Shown: positions 37,925-49,980, counted from the stretch's first letter. The stretch is 64,000 nt of DNA from Archivesica marissinica (GCA_014843695.1 CM026386.1:91575389-91639388); one strand, 5' to 3'. The notes: a model not told the origin generated them from the sequence alone. Translations and numbers: made by a program.

Positions 37925-39604
37925 TTATTCCTGTCTCAAAGGATTTATACAAGCATGTTGTGGGTTGTTACAACAGTTATCTAGTACATCACTTTCAGTG
38001 CTCAAAGATGTGTCAATGGTTGTTGACAAAGTATCCTCAACACAGTTTGTGCTAGTCCCAACATCATCTTCAACCCTAACATTTGTATATTGAGTAGACC
38101 TATTACCATACCCACAATCGAGGCAATTTTTAATCTTACATGGGCGTTTTATACGACGTGTAAGGCTATCTGCATTTAGATGCTTAGTTCCTTCTCTGTA
38201 TTGAATTTCATACTCATATGAACCTAATATACTAATCCATCTAGCTATCAGACACTCGGGTTCTTTGAACTTTTGTAAGTAAGTCAAACTCTTATGATCG
38301 GATCATATGAGAAATTTCCTACCCAGCAAATAATGCTTGTACTGTTGTACGAAATGAACTATTGCTAACATCTCTCTTTTAGTAACACAATAATTGTGTT
38401 GAGCAGTATTCAGTGTTCTACTACCGTAAGCTAGTACTCTTTCCTCACCATTCTGTATTTGTGATATAACCCCAGAAATAGTATCTAAACTGGCATCCGT
38501 ATCTAATATAAATTGAATACCATTTTCCTCTGGGAATGCAAATATTGGTGGATTAATTAGACACCTTTTGAGTTGCTCAAATGAATCATTTTCAGCAGTT
38601 TCCCACTTAAATTGTGCTTTCTTGCGAGTAAGTCTAGTCAAGGGTAAAGCAATCTCAGCAAATCTGTTAATCATTTTTCTGTAGTATCCGCATATTCCAA
38701 GCCAAGATAATAGTTCATGCTTGTTTTGTGGCGTTGGCCAGTCTCTTATGCAACTTATCTTTGAATGGTCACCTGTGATGCCTTTAGCAGATACCTCATG
38801 ACCTAGAAACATTAGTTTGGTTTGAAAAAGCTTACAATTAGCAGGTTTAAGTTTTAAATGTGCTTGCCTAAGTCTAGATAACACTAAACGTAAATTCTCA
38901 AGTGATTCTGAGAATGTTTTTCCAAGAATACAAGCATCATCTAAGTAAGCAAGACACTTCTCAAAACCTAACCCATGTAAAACAACTTCCATTAACCGTT
39001 GGAAAGATGCGGGTGCATTTTCCAAACCATATGGCATGACACGAAAACAATAGTGCCCAACGCCTGGTACCCTGAAGCCTGTTTTTGGAGCATCAAACTC
39101 ATTTAGTTTTAATTTCCAGTAACTACTTGCTAAATCCAAGCAATGATAGAAGTGGCTGTTTGCTAGGTGATCTAATGTCTCATCAATTATGTTCAGTGGG
39201 TATGCATCAAATGTTGTGACAGCATTTAATCCTCTGAGATCTACACATAATCTGAGAGAGTTATCTTTCTTTTTTACCAAACATATTCCTGACACCCATG
39301 GTGAATTTGAATGTTGTATTACATTTTGTTCAAGCATTTTGTCTATTTCGTTTTTTACAGAATCCTGTAAATGTATAGGAACTCTCCTAGCTCTACACTG
39401 TATTGGCTTTGAATCACCAGTATCAATGAAATGTTCTGCTAAATTTGTTTGGCCTAATTTCCCTTCAGGACCCACAAAAACATCAGAGTTTGCGATCAGT
39501 AAGTCTTTCACTTGTGATTTTTGATCTCCACTCAAATCTGAGGATAAAGACTGAAATTCAGGGCTCAAATGTTCAGGTAATGTACTATCACAGTGTACAC
39601 GCAT
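37925..39604 (-). pseudogene. gypsy reverse transcriptase and RNase H
   Basis: Copies element RNA into DNA. Motifs in order: LRLCVDLRGLNAVT, FRVMPYGLENAPASFQRLM, then the catalytic YLDDACIL, a thumb region, and RNase H opening with ILDTDASLDTISGVISQ and closing with HLNADSLTRR. A TGA at 38303-38305 (where relatives encode arginine, an R-to-stop change) interrupts RNase H, and a TAA at 37925-37927 follows it. The frame is the same on both sides of each stop. Confidence 0.9.
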
Positions 39605-39634
39605 TGTATTCCCACTTTCATCATCCTGATATAT

Positions 39635-40260
39635 TTATGCTGTTTCCGAAATTGTTCCTAAAATGGAATTTGTCTTAAGCTTTATAGGGCTGTCATTGAC
39701 ATTCATAACTGATAGAGCAGTTTTAGTATCGCCTATCTCAATTAATGAACATGCAACGATAATACCCTGATCCACACATTTGAGCGACGGATCCACAATG
39801 TTTACCTTATCTGTGTAGTTTCCATTTATATATGCAGGTACATACATTTCTGACCTAGCAGGAATTGTCACTGTTTCAGATACCTGAATTTTAGCGCAAC
39901 ATACTGCTTGATATTTGTATAATTTCACCTTGCCAACCTTCAATTTAAGTAAGCGCTTTGCTATTTTAAGACTGACACCATACTGTTCAAAGAAGTCCAA
40001 GATGCCTTTAGTCTCCTCAATATCAGCAACTATGAACTCAAAACTCAATGTTAAATGCTCTATTTCTATTGTGAGTTTACATTTACCAAATATGTCCAAG
40101 TGTACACCATTTGCTGATGACAAGGTATATTCACAGGCTCCAATGTAGGTTTATTCTCAAGTCTATTAAAGCAACTCTTTGATAGGATTGATACAGGGCT
40201 TCCAGAATCTACGAGCATTCCCCCTTTTACAGGTTTTAGCATAATAGTATGAAGCTTTAC
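39635..40260 (-). pseudogene. gypsy aspartic protease region
   Basis: The active-site segment LVDSGSPVSIL is read on the minus strand near 40212. It sits in a different frame from both the ORF upstream (40501-40166) and the downstream part (40123-39635), so at least two frame changes affect it. The downstream ORF has the beta-rich, hydrophobic composition of the protease-to-RT linker and ends at a TAA at 39635-39637 that is in frame with the RT. Confidence 0.65.
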
Positions 40261-40814
40261 TGTTTACGTCTATGTCGGAAACATGCTTATTTTTACATTT
40301 ATTTGATGTAATTTCTATGCCATCATTTAAATTCTCATTTGAACTCGAGTTGTGCAATTGAGACAAGTTGGTATCTTGTATACTGTTTGCACTACATTGT
40401 ATATATGTGTTTTGGTTTATACCAGTATACCCTACTTCCTGACCCCTATCATGTTGACGTTCTATATTTTGAACTCCACCGTTTAAACCGGAACTCGTCA
40501 ATTGCGTTAGCTCAATGTAAGCAATAACTTGATTGTCACCAAAAGGTGTAATGACTATTTCAGGAAATTGGTTACCTACAGTTCATTGCTCTGATGTACA
40601 TGTAGTACTAGGGAGAACACCGACTCCGATTTAATAACATTTCCACTAGCATTTACATTACTATATAACGTGGGTACCCCAACACTTCTAGAACTGGACC
40701 ATTCAGTCGGATCAACTACTTCAACTACAGAACTAATTTTGTCGATTTTTGGCCTGGGTTCTTGTTCAAATGAACTTGTTTTGACTGATGTTTTGGCCAC
40801 AATCTCAGTCGAAC

Positions 40815-42526
40815 CTAGTTTCCCGGATTCTTGGCACCAGTACTATCTATCATTCTCTGTTTCTCATAACACCTGCTTTCAACATGACCCTTCCGGTTAC
40901 AGAACTGACACAATATGTCCCTAACATTTGAACGATGGCTATCTCTTGGATAGTTCTGCGCATTGTACCAGTCATTTTTATAATAAGATCGAGAACCATT
41001 ATATGGAAAGCTTGGGTATGAATCACCTCTATCCTTAGTGTAGGAATCAGATTGTGAAGGACGAGGGATTGAGTTTCTCCGAGACCTAATTTCTTCCTGG
41101 GCCCTATTCTCTAGAGACGACATTTTCTCAGATAATTTCTGCTCAAGTTTTTGATCCAGTAATGATGATAGCATTTGCTGTAAATCCTCGAGACTACAAT
41201 CTGTTTTCATATGCGTCGGTCTAAGAGAAGCAACAACGTTATTAAACACGGATTGGGTTGTCCCCCTTATGCTATCAGCATCGGCAGGTTTTGTAACTTT
41301 ATCTAATGACCCTTGCAAAGCACAATATTCTACAGCGGCACTAATTGCAGCATCTAATGTTATCGGGTGAATACATGGTACATGTTTTTGTAATTCGAAA
41401 TTTCCTAAACCGTGAATATATTGGTCAATAATACATGTCTCAAAAGCAACACCAGGCATTAATGGAAATGCTTTTTGTCCTAATCTACTTAGGGAATATC
41501 CGAAGTCTGAGACTTATTCTCCTTTATGTCGCCTCCTATTACGGAACTCACAGCGGTAGGCTAACTCTCTCTCTCTTGAGGGCTAAACCTCTGTGTTAAG
41601 ACCCGTTTTATCTCAGGGTAATCAGTTAGCTGGACTGGATTTAGAGTTGATAATAATCTTTGTGCTTCTCCCCTTAAATGTATGGACAGCATACATGCTC
41701 TCTGAGCATTATCCCACCTATTCCAGGCTGCTACTTGCTCGAAATGTATAACATAATCTGACCACTCACTGCTAGACCCATCACATTTGTCAGGCTTAAT
41801 CTCCTTACTATGGGTATGTATCATTCTCAACGGATGAATATTCATATCCGAAGGTATTGATTGCTCCCTATCAAACATGCCTGTATGTCTTGCTAATGTA
41901 TGCGTAAGCGGGTTCTGGTACGTATCTATTGTAACTGGGGCTGAGATAAAGTTATGCCTTGAATGTATTACATCTGTTTGGGGTGCTGACATCCCTATGT
42001 TAGTTGACTGCCGTACGGGTACATCGTCAGACAAACCGTAACATCCATCATTTGTACGTATTAGCCCTGTATTTGTAACGGTGTCGATGACAGTATATGG
42101 TGTCGACGAATAATTATCACGGGTATGTTTAGTAACCGGAATTTTTGAGCTCCTTAACATATTGTCATTTAGCTGGAAATCAACCCTAGGTGTATGCAAA
42201 TCGTGGAACTGTTGTTTATAACGTGGTGAACAACAGTAAGACCCATCGGCGCTTAAGTGTTCAAGTTCTCCCCCCCTCGGTAATTTTAAATACGTATCAT
42301 CACAATCATAAGATCTATACCTAGTATCTGCTACTGGATTGTGTGCTTGTTCCCAAGTAAATGACCTTTCATTTTTAAAACGTGTGTCAATTTCCATCCC
42401 TGATTTTCCCGTGTGAGCAACTTGAGAATTCAATTGAGTAAAGCCTGTCGTATCAACTACACGATACGGTCCATTACCATTAGATGTATAAATAGGTGGT
42501 TTATAATCCGCCATAATGTACACCAC
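40815..42526 (-). pseudogene. gypsy gag with CCHC zinc knuckle (frameshifted)
   Basis: The first ORF (42526-41561) has a polar N-terminal half and then a gag-like domain with SEWSDYVIHFEQVAAWNRW and LRGEAQRLLSTL. This is the animal gypsy capsid signature in which an alpha-helical domain assembles the particle. The second ORF (41459-40815), in another frame, continues the capsid and ends with CQFCNRKGHVESRC, a CX2CX4HX4C knuckle that binds RNA. A roughly 100-nt disrupted stretch separates them. The likely start is the methionine of MADYKPP near 42514. Confidence 0.8.
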
Positions 42527-42530
42527 TCAG

Positions 42531-43845
42531 ATATAACGTAATAATCTACATATCAATCTAACACCTACATACACATTAAACCGCGGACAAATTGTATTAT
42601 TTATTTTATTACGAGTATAATCTTATGATCTATATAATACTAAAATGTGCGTTTTTTGTGCAGTTTTACTTTGAAGCCTTATTGTATACCTAATAATATT
42701 AGTTACGTGATTCTAATACCTTATTTTACTTTAGATGTTAACACTGACACTTTATTTTAATCTTGTTTAAATGTTTAGTGAAAACGCCTTCTTTCTTCCT
42801 AAAGTAGAACGACTACAGCAGCAATATAGTAGTGGCACTAATGCGCTACACCAATGCTTTGGTCACGGCACCACTGTAATAGGCTGAGCTTTTTACAGTT
42901 ATAAGCTTAACCTCGTGACAACTCAGTAAAGGTTCAATTTGTAGTCGTTGCCATGTATATGTATAGTGGTAGACTAACGTATTGATCTATGTTCAACTAG
43001 CACTCAATAACTAACCATGTGCTAATCCACAACCTACACGTTACTGAATAGTAACATGTATTGTAACATATTGGGAAAGGGGCCTCAGAGAAGCCGTTTA
43101 TACTTGGACCAGACATGTACGTGTCAGACACAGTGGGTTATGACCTCACGAACCAACCTATACCTATGGTTCAGACGGATGGACAGATAAATCCTTATAA
43201 GTTCATGTATATAGGCCTATATATACACACATATGTGGCGTGATCTAGGTAGAAGACGATCTAGATAGAAGACGTTTCCGGTAAAACACAACGAAATGCA
43301 GTGTCAGTGCTAATCTATACTTTTAATATACTGTAATATTTTAATATGATAATTATGAGTTTGATATTTTGATATTAGTTTTAAATGTCCTAAAAGTTCA
43401 AATAATTGATTTATAGAGATGTATACAGTAGCTGGACAGTGAATAATCATTACATTTGGAACTAATTCCAATTTAAAGTTCAAAGCCAAAGTTCTGTTGG
43501 AAAACTGATCCAAAGGCCAGCAAACCTAATCGCCAAATACACATATGTCGGAGATTAAATAGACATTTCCATGTGCACAGGACCGGAGAAATAGATCATT
43601 GGTCAACATAAATCACATGATAGAAATGGACTAACTCATTTTAATAATAACACCCCCATTCCAATTAATGTAGATTTCTGTATTGAACAGCCAATTAAAA
43701 CAAGCGTATTAGAAAGCAACTAGGCAAGCATTCCAAAATGGATGCCTCCATGACTTAGAAATTGACGAATAATTCAGCTATAATAATACTTATATTTTTG
43801 TTTAAAAAGAGGTAAAATCCTGTCCTATTACAGTATCATAGTACC
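42531..43845. other. no gene recognised; possible 5' LTR region of the gypsy element
   Basis: AT-rich sequence upstream of gag. No tRNA-complementary primer site or LTR border could be recognised. A short duplication of TAGAAGACGxT occurs at about 43250 and 43268. Confidence 0.35.
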
Positions 43846-43849
43846 ATTT

Positions 43850-46825
43850 ATATAGTATCATAGTACCATAGTATATTACCATAATAATATATATATATCA
43901 TAGTACTATGGTGCTATGATACTATACTATGGTACTATGATAATATACTATGGTACTATGATTATGGTACTATGATACTATACTATGGTACTATGATACT
44001 ATACTATGATAATATACTATGGTACTATGATACTATACTATGATACTATACTATGGTACTATGATACTATACTATGATAATATACTATGTACTATGATTA
44101 TGGTACTATGATACAATGCTATGGTACTATGATTATGGTACTATGATACTATACTATGGTACTGTGCTATGGTACTATGGTACTATACTATGGTACTATA
44201 CTATGGTACTATGATTATGGTACTATGGTACTATACTATGGTACTGTGTTATGGTACTATGGTACTATGCTTATAGTACTATGAAAATATACTATGGTAC
44301 TATGATACTATACTATGGTACTATGATAATATACTATGGTACTATGATTATGGTACTATGATACTATACTATGGTACTATGATACTATACTATGATAATA
44401 TACTATGGTACTATGATACTATACTATGATACTATACTATGGTACTATGATACTATACTATGATAATATACTATGTACTATGATTATGGTACTATGATAC
44501 AATGCTATGGTACTATGATTATGGTACTATGATACTATACTATGGTACTGTGCTATGGTACTATGGTACTATACTATGGTACTATACTATGGTACTATGA
44601 TTATGGTACTATGGTACTATACTATGGTACTGTGTTATGGTACTATGGTACTATGCTTATAGTACTATGAAAATATACTATGGTACTATGATACTATAAT
44701 ATGGTGCAATGCTAATGGTACTATGCTATGATATTATGCTATGCTACTATACTATGCTACTATGTTATGCTAATATGGTATGCTACTATGTTATGCTACT
44801 ATACTATGCTACTATACTATGCTACTATGGTATGCTACTACGCTATGCTACTATGTTATGCTACTATGGTATGCTACTATGTTATGCTACTATGCTATGC
44901 TAATATGCTATGCTACTATGCTATGCTACTATGGTATGCTACTATGTTATGATACTATAATATGCTACTATGTTATGATACTATACTATGCTACCATGAT
45001 ATGATCCTATGTTATGCTACTATGCTGTGCTACTATGTTATGCTACTATTCTATGCTACTATACTCTGCTACTATACTATGCTACTATATTATGCTACTA
45101 TGTTATGCTACTATACTATGCTACGATACTATGCTACTATGTTATGCTACTATGGTATGCTACTATGTTATGCTACTATACTATGCTACTATTATATGCT
45201 ACTATACTCTGCTACTATGTTATGCTACTATGATATGCTACTATGCTATGCTACTATGCTATGTTATGCTATGCTACTATGCTATGTTACTATGCTATGA
45301 TACTATGTTATGCTACTATGCTATGCTATGCTACTATGTTGTGCTACTATGTTATGCTACTATGCAATGTTACTATACTATGCTACTATGCTATGCTACT
45401 ATGCTATGTTACTATGCTATGATACTATGTTATGCTACTATGCTATGATACTATGCTGTGCTACTATGTTATGCTACTATGCTATGCTAATATGCTCTGC
45501 TACTATGCTATGCTAATATGCTATGCTACTATGGTATGCTACTATATTATGCTACTATGCTATGCTACTATGATGTGCTACTATGATGTGCTACTATGCT
45601 ATGCTACTATGTTATGTTACTATGCCATGCTACCATGTTATGCTACTATGCTATGCTACTATGCTATGCTACTATGTTATGATACTATGCTATGTTACTA
45701 TACTATGTTTCTATGCTATGTTACTATGCTATGTTACTATACTATGTTACTATGATATGTTACTATGCTATGTTACTATGCTATGTTACTATATTATGTT
45801 ACTATACTATGTTACTATGCTATGTTACTATACTATGTTACTATGCTATGTTACTATGCTATGTTACTATACTATGTTACTATGCTATGTTACTATGTTA
45901 TGTTACTATACTATGTTACTATGCTATGTTACTATACTAAGCTACTATGATATGCTATGCTACTATGCTATGATACTATGCTATGCTACTATGCTGTGCT
46001 ACTATGTTATGCTACTATGCTATGATACTATGCTATGCTACTATGCTATGCTACTATGCTGTGCTACTATGTTATGCTACTATGATATGTTACTATGCTA
46101 TGCTACTATACTATGCTACTATGCTATGCTATGCTAATATGATGTGCTACTATGTTATGCTACTATGCTATGCTACTATGCTATGCTACTATGATATGCT
46201 AATATGCTATGCTACTATACTATGCCACTATGTTATGCTACTATGCTATGTTACTATGCTATGTTACTATGCTATGTTACTATGTTCTGTTACTATGCTA
46301 TGGTACTATACTATGTTACTATACTATGTTACTGTGCTATGTTACTATACTATGCTACTATGCTATGTTACTATGCTATGTTACTATACTATGCTATGAT
46401 ACTATACTATGCTACTATGATATGATCCTATGTTATGCTACTATGCAATGCTACTATGCTAGGCTACTATACTATGCTACTATGCTATGCTACTATACTA
46501 AGCTACTATGCTATGCTACTATGTTATGCTAATATAGTATGCTACTATGCTATGCTACTATGCTATGCTACTATGCTAAGCTACTATGTTATGCTATTAT
46601 CGTATGCTACTATGTTATGTTACTATACTAAGCTACTATGCTATGCTACTATATTATGCTACTATGCTGTGCTACTATACTATGCTAGCTATTATACTAT
46701 GCTACTATATTATGCTACTATTATATGATACGATACTATGCTATTATACTATGCTACTATATTATGCTACTATTATATGCTACTATGCTGTGCTACTATG
46801 CTATGCTACTATGCTATATATCTTG
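43850..46825. repeat. long TACTATG/CTACTATG simple-sequence array
   Basis: The first part (43850-44700) is built from TACTATGATACTATACTATGG-like phrases and contains a 386-bp segment present twice in tandem (markers at 44161/44547 and 44268/44654). The second part (44700-46825) is built from GCTACTATGCTATG-type units of about 13 bp, with GTTACTATG variants concentrated at 45700-45940 and 46245-46390. ORFs through it are artefacts. Confidence 0.95.
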
Positions 46826-46954
46826 CATACACGTATTTATTGAAAATTAAATGTGTACATGTAAGAGCTGATTTAACAAAATAACACAATATCTTATTCC
46901 AACTCATTATGTTTTCACAAAATGATCATAGGATGTTATCGAATCAAAAGTATG

Positions 46955-47185
46955 GTTAACTGTAGCTAAGCATGTTTAACCATAGAGTATTATAACTGTG
47001 TATGTAGCTAAACATGCTTAACCATAGAGTATGTATTATAACTGTGTATGTAGCTAAACATGTTTAACCATAGAGTATTATAACTGTGTATGTAGCTAAA
47101 CATGTTTAACCATAGAGTATTATAACTGTGTATGTAGCTAAACATGTTTAACCATAGAGTATTATAACTGTGTATGAAGTATATA
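46955..47185. repeat. 42-bp tandem array, about 5 copies
   Basis: Units contain GTAGCTAAACATGTTTAACC and ATAGAGTATTATAACTG. One unit has an extra GTAT. The array ends at the left target duplication of the Maverick-like element. Confidence 0.93.
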
Positions 47186-47191
47186 TTATGT
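47186..47191. repeat. target site duplication, left (TTATGT)
   Basis: TTATGT precedes the left terminal repeat and recurs at 63207-63212. If the terminal base is assigned symmetrically to the inverted repeat, the duplication is the 5-bp TATGT. Either length fits a retroviral-type integrase; Maverick/Polinton elements usually give 6 bp. Confidence 0.7.
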
Positions 47192-47349
47192 AGCAGCAGG
47201 GGGGGGGGGTGAGTAACAAAAACAATGGAAGCCTCCGCGCCCCCCGTTGAGCCCTCCCTCCATGTTCCGGGTGAACAGACCTCTTAATTTGGGCCGAGGA
47301 GGCTCCTAGCCATATTTCAGATAGCCAAAAAACACCCATGTATGAGCCC
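47192..47349 (+). repeat. left terminal inverted repeat of the Maverick-like element
   Basis: Starts AGCAGCAGGGGG and matches the reverse complement of 63053-63207 almost throughout, including CGGGTGAACAGACCTCTTAA and GAGGAGGCTCCTAGCC. Differences are a few bases and the length of the G run. It begins with AG, as Polintons do. Confidence 0.92.
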
Positions 47350-47612
47350 TGGGCCGGCGAGAATAGCAGCAGCAGGGTAGGTGAGTATAACGTTCATATA
47401 CAAATCAGGAGTATTTAGGTATAGTTATATGCCGTTTCATTTTCGTATAGTGCACATATTTAATCTAAAATGTATACTTTTATGTTAAGTCCATAATTGA
47501 GTCTTGAAGGGGAGGCCTATGCCCCTCGTCCGATCTTAGGGCTCAAATTAATATAACTTTCCGGATATTAATTATTTTTACCCGGTCGAAGAATTATATT
47601 ATATATATCGGG
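47350..47612. promoter_or_regulatory. left sub-terminal region with possible TATA element
   Basis: AT-rich sequence inside the left TIR. TTATATTATATATAT lies about 20 nt before the first ATG at 47613 and could be a TATA-type promoter. A copy of the inner TIR block (GCAGCAGCAGGG, GGTGAG) is echoed at 47365-47385. Confidence 0.3.
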
Positions 47613-47798
47613 ATGGGTAAAGTTATACGTCAAAATATATGCGTGTTGCCCCTCGATGGGGCCATTTATAGATGTGGGACTCCTTGTATAGGTCCTTATT
47701 GTAAGCTTCATTCGAAACATCTTAAGTTGCAACGTAAAATATATTCACTTATAGCTCCATTTGCGGTTTCCGTTAAGTCACCACCTTATTACGATTAA
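47613..47798 (+). CDS. small Cys/His protein, half-length family member
   Basis: 61 residues. CGTPCIGPYCKLH matches the first half of the Cys/His protein encoded next at 47801 (CG..C....YC..H). This spacing suggests a small zinc-binding fold; Cys/His peptides of this layout are common in large DNA viruses and Mavericks from memory. It lacks the second CxxC...CxxC half. It stops two nucleotides before the next ATG, so the pair may be a duplicated and shortened gene followed by its full-length form. Function unknown. Confidence 0.55.
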   Translation: MGKVIRQNICVLPLDGAIYRCGTPCIGPYCKLHSKHLKLQRKIYSLIAPFAVSVKSPPYYD

Positions 47799-47800
47799 TA

Positions 47801-48001
47801 ATGGATAATACATGTAAATGGTTACGATTTGATAGCGTTAAGCCTTGTGGACGGGCTTGTTATATCAATTATTGTAATATACATCTTACTATGTTTCGTA
47901 AGGGTGAGATGCTTCATCATCCATGTATGGTCTGTGCAAAAGGTATTCCTAGTGAAAGGATAGTTTGTGAGCCATGTTTCATTAAAATAGAACAAGCGTA
48001 A
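47801..48001 (+). CDS. small zinc-binding-type Cys/His protein (left copy)
   Basis: 66 residues with CKW, CGRACYINYCNIH, PCMVCAKG and CEPC in that order, together eight or more potential zinc ligands. A homologue with the same order lies at the right end of the element (61727-62011), where it has a longer C-terminal tail. A DNA- or RNA-binding regulatory role is plausible but not shown. The gene is AT-rich like its neighbours in the left arm. Confidence 0.65.
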   Translation: MDNTCKWLRFDSVKPCGRACYINYCNIHLTMFRKGEMLHHPCMVCAKGIPSERIVCEPCFIKIEQA

Positions 48002-48126
48002 ATAATTTTTAACACAAAAAAAAGATACCTACGTGCCTTTCTATCATAAGAAAGATCACATAGAGATTTTTGTTTTTGTTTTTTTTAATACATTGGGGCA
48101 CTCGGTATTAATCGGGGTGTATATTC

Positions 48127-48157
48127 GGGTGGACTTTCATATTCCGTAGGTCCACCC
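48127..48157. terminator. stem-loop between convergent genes
   Basis: GGGTGGAC (48127-48134) and GTCCACCC (48150-48157) form an 8-bp perfect stem with a 15-nt loop. It lies between the plus-strand Cys/His gene and the reverse-strand gene ending at 48174. It may mark transcript ends; this is inference. Confidence 0.35.
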
Positions 48158-48173
48158 CACATGCATAGACATA

Positions 48174-48779
48174 CTATTCGCTGAGTTGTCTTAACACTTT
48201 TTTTCTTTCATCGGCTCTACCTTCTTTTACTAGTTTTTCTATATGGGCGTTAGATAATGTATTCGGAGACATTTTACACTTATTTCTAATTTCCTCCTTT
48301 AAAATCTGATATCTATCCCATTCATCACAAACGATTTTAAATTCCGCGTCCGAAATCTCGTTATCCCGAATAGCTTCGCTGATTAGGACGTCGATACTAT
48401 TCATTTTAGTCATCGCGGCTATAGCTATTCTATCGTGTTTTCTACTTTTAGTTTCTAGATGTAGAACTATTCTTCGTCCTACCATACATAATAGACCACT
48501 AGCTGCGGCGCTTAATCCTAATCCTACGGCTATAGGAATCCCTACAACCGTCGTTATTGCTAGAATACTCCAACCTCCGCTAATTACTGAACTAGCTGCG
48601 CACAACGTATTAACCCCTTCGATAAAATTAGCGGTACGTTTATATTTTTTCGCTATATCAATTCGATCATCACGTTCATTTTGTAATAAGGTTAGAACTT
48701 TTTCAATTCGGCCCATTCTAAAAGCCGATGGGTTTGTGTTGACTATATCCTCTATAGGTACCGTAGTGTACAGAGTCAT
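48174..48779 (-). CDS. hydrophobic-segment protein of unknown function
   Basis: 201 residues and intact. A polar N-terminal part has an ERDDRIDIAKKYKR helix. A long hydrophobic stretch (about residues 60-105, ILAITTVVGIPIAVGLGLSA within it) is followed by a second helical, charged half. The layout suggests membrane insertion or a pore-like hairpin. The C-terminal 45 residues (ILKEEIRNKCK ... HIEKLVKEGRADERKKVL) are homologous to a fragment at 62206-62361 near the right end. It is the last gene of a tight reverse-strand cluster, 23 nt after the gene ending at 48803. The role may be virion entry or membrane remodelling, as inference only. Confidence 0.7.
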   Translation of the reverse strand: MTLYTTVPIEDIVNTNPSAFRMGRIEKVLTLLQNERDDRIDIAKKYKRTANFIEGVNTLCAASSVISGGWSILAITTVVGIPIAVGLGLSAAASGLLCMVGRRIVLHLETKSRKHDRIAIAAMTKMNSIDVLISEAIRDNEISDAEFKIVCDEWDRYQILKEEIRNKCKMSPNTLSNAHIEKLVKEGRADERKKVLRQLSE

Positions 48780-48802
48780 ATTTATAGTATGGTTCTTTCA
48801 TA

Positions 48803-49301
48803 TTATAAATCTAGCTCAACTATTACCGCTACTACACTAACGGCATATGTAGGTGGAGATGATATCGTTACAACATTTATAACGCTACCAGCCATTACTT
48901 CAATTGGGGTATCAAAAACCGCATAAGCTGATCGAACGTCTTTAATTTTTGTAATACCTTGTTTAAATGTCACCCCGTTTATTACTATATGTGCAGTAAT
49001 GGTATCTAACGTCGTACCCGAACGACCGGATTTTACCGCGGATATGGACATTCGTAATATTCTACCAGATACCGACATAGGATACACCGAATTTTTACCA
49101 TTCGAACCGCCCACTATCCAAAGGTCCTTTTTCCTCAGCCCATACAGTAATAACGTCTTTTTTAGGTTCATCTAGTTTAGATAACACAGCGATTATTCCA
49201 TTTAACTCGTTAGTAATTCTATCTAATCTACGGGTATTTACAGGGTTTTTACTAATAACAACGGTAGAAACACTACTATTCCCTGGTCCGTATATACTCA
49301 T
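48803..49301 (-). pseudogene. possible fibre-like or minor virion protein, one frameshift
   Basis: The first frame runs from the ATG at 49301 (MSIYGPGNSS, then a heptad-like helix RLDRITNELNGIIAVLSKL and ITVWAEEKGPLDSGRFEW) to a stop at 49095. The second frame covers about 49110-48803 and is beta-rich, with SVYPMSVSGRILRMSISAV and TAHIVINGVTF. Homology-style continuity of the two parts, with the shift near 49098-49120, points to one protein of about 160 residues. A short coiled stalk followed by a beta head is reminiscent of spike or fibre proteins; that is inference. The ATG overlaps the upstream gene's TGA (ATGA), suggesting coupled expression. Confidence 0.6.
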
Positions 49302-49980
49302 TTTATCTCAAGTACTATATAAATCGGAAACCCGTGATTGTTTAATTCTCGTCCGCTATCATCTCGATAGTAATATTTAATTCGTCGACGCAACCGCGTT
49401 CCAAGCGTTTGAATTCGGGATGAGGACACTATATAGTAACGGTTTCCCCGAATAAGGCATTTCCCGCCTCTATTACTTTGAGGAGCGTACTCGGCGCCCC
49501 GTCGCACGTGTTATATGACGTGTTCAGCTGCCTCAGGTGCACTTGGAGGGTTTTAGTAATGGCGAAGCTTACGGGTTTATCTCCGGTATACGAACCGGGA
49601 CCGAGCCAACCTTTATTGTAGTTATACACTTTAAAGATACCGATTATTTTACAAACACCGAAACTCATAGCTACATTTCCGGTTTTGATAGTTAGGGTTA
49701 CGAGTCCATTGTCTTTACAAATGTCGATACTAGCGAAGTCGGTAAGTTCTGAGTCGATAAACGTTTGCAATTCACTGAAACTCCATAACCCTTGGGGTAA
49801 CGTTAGATTGGTTGCAACACCCTCTTTTAGGCACCCGAACCCTTCGTCATTCATATTAAACCAACTGACCGTAAGTGTTATTGATCTGAGGCCAACGCGT
49901 AGATCCCCGCCGCGGTTATCACTATATTGTTGGAGGCTTGTGGCCTCACCCCTTTGAACATCGGTGATTGTTTGAAACAT
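49298..49980 (-). pseudogene. putative minor capsid (jelly-roll-like) protein, one frameshift
   Basis: The first 183 residues (49980-49429) contain LPQGLWSFSELQTFIDSEL and KVYNYNKGWLGPGSYTGDK and are rich in beta-type residues. A different frame then supplies the C-terminal strand RDDSGRELNNHGFPIYIVL, ending at 49298. The IxDxxGxxxNxxGxPIxIxLxI-type ending is common in minor capsid or penton-like proteins of Maverick-type viruses from memory. The shift lies at about 49430-49440. Its start is 14 nt from the ATG of the divergent gene at 49995, so a shared promoter is likely. Confidence 0.6.

Larger units (their letters stand above)
36370..42530 (-). mobile_element. Ty3/gypsy-type LTR retrotransposon, internal region
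   Basis: A complete gag-to-integrase coding order lies on the minus strand. The pol frame from 40123 to 36716 is a single reading frame interrupted only by stops. No convincing direct LTR pair was found by eye within 34-36.3 kb and 42.5-43.8 kb, so the element boundaries are those of the coding region only. Confidence 0.9.

Noticed and set aside
34500..43850. Long terminal repeats of the gypsy element
   Set aside because: No convincing direct repeat pair was seen flanking the coding region; a self-alignment would be needed.
44709..46843. Many Tyr/Leu/Met-rich ORFs
   Set aside because: Low-complexity translation of the CTACTATG array in several frames.
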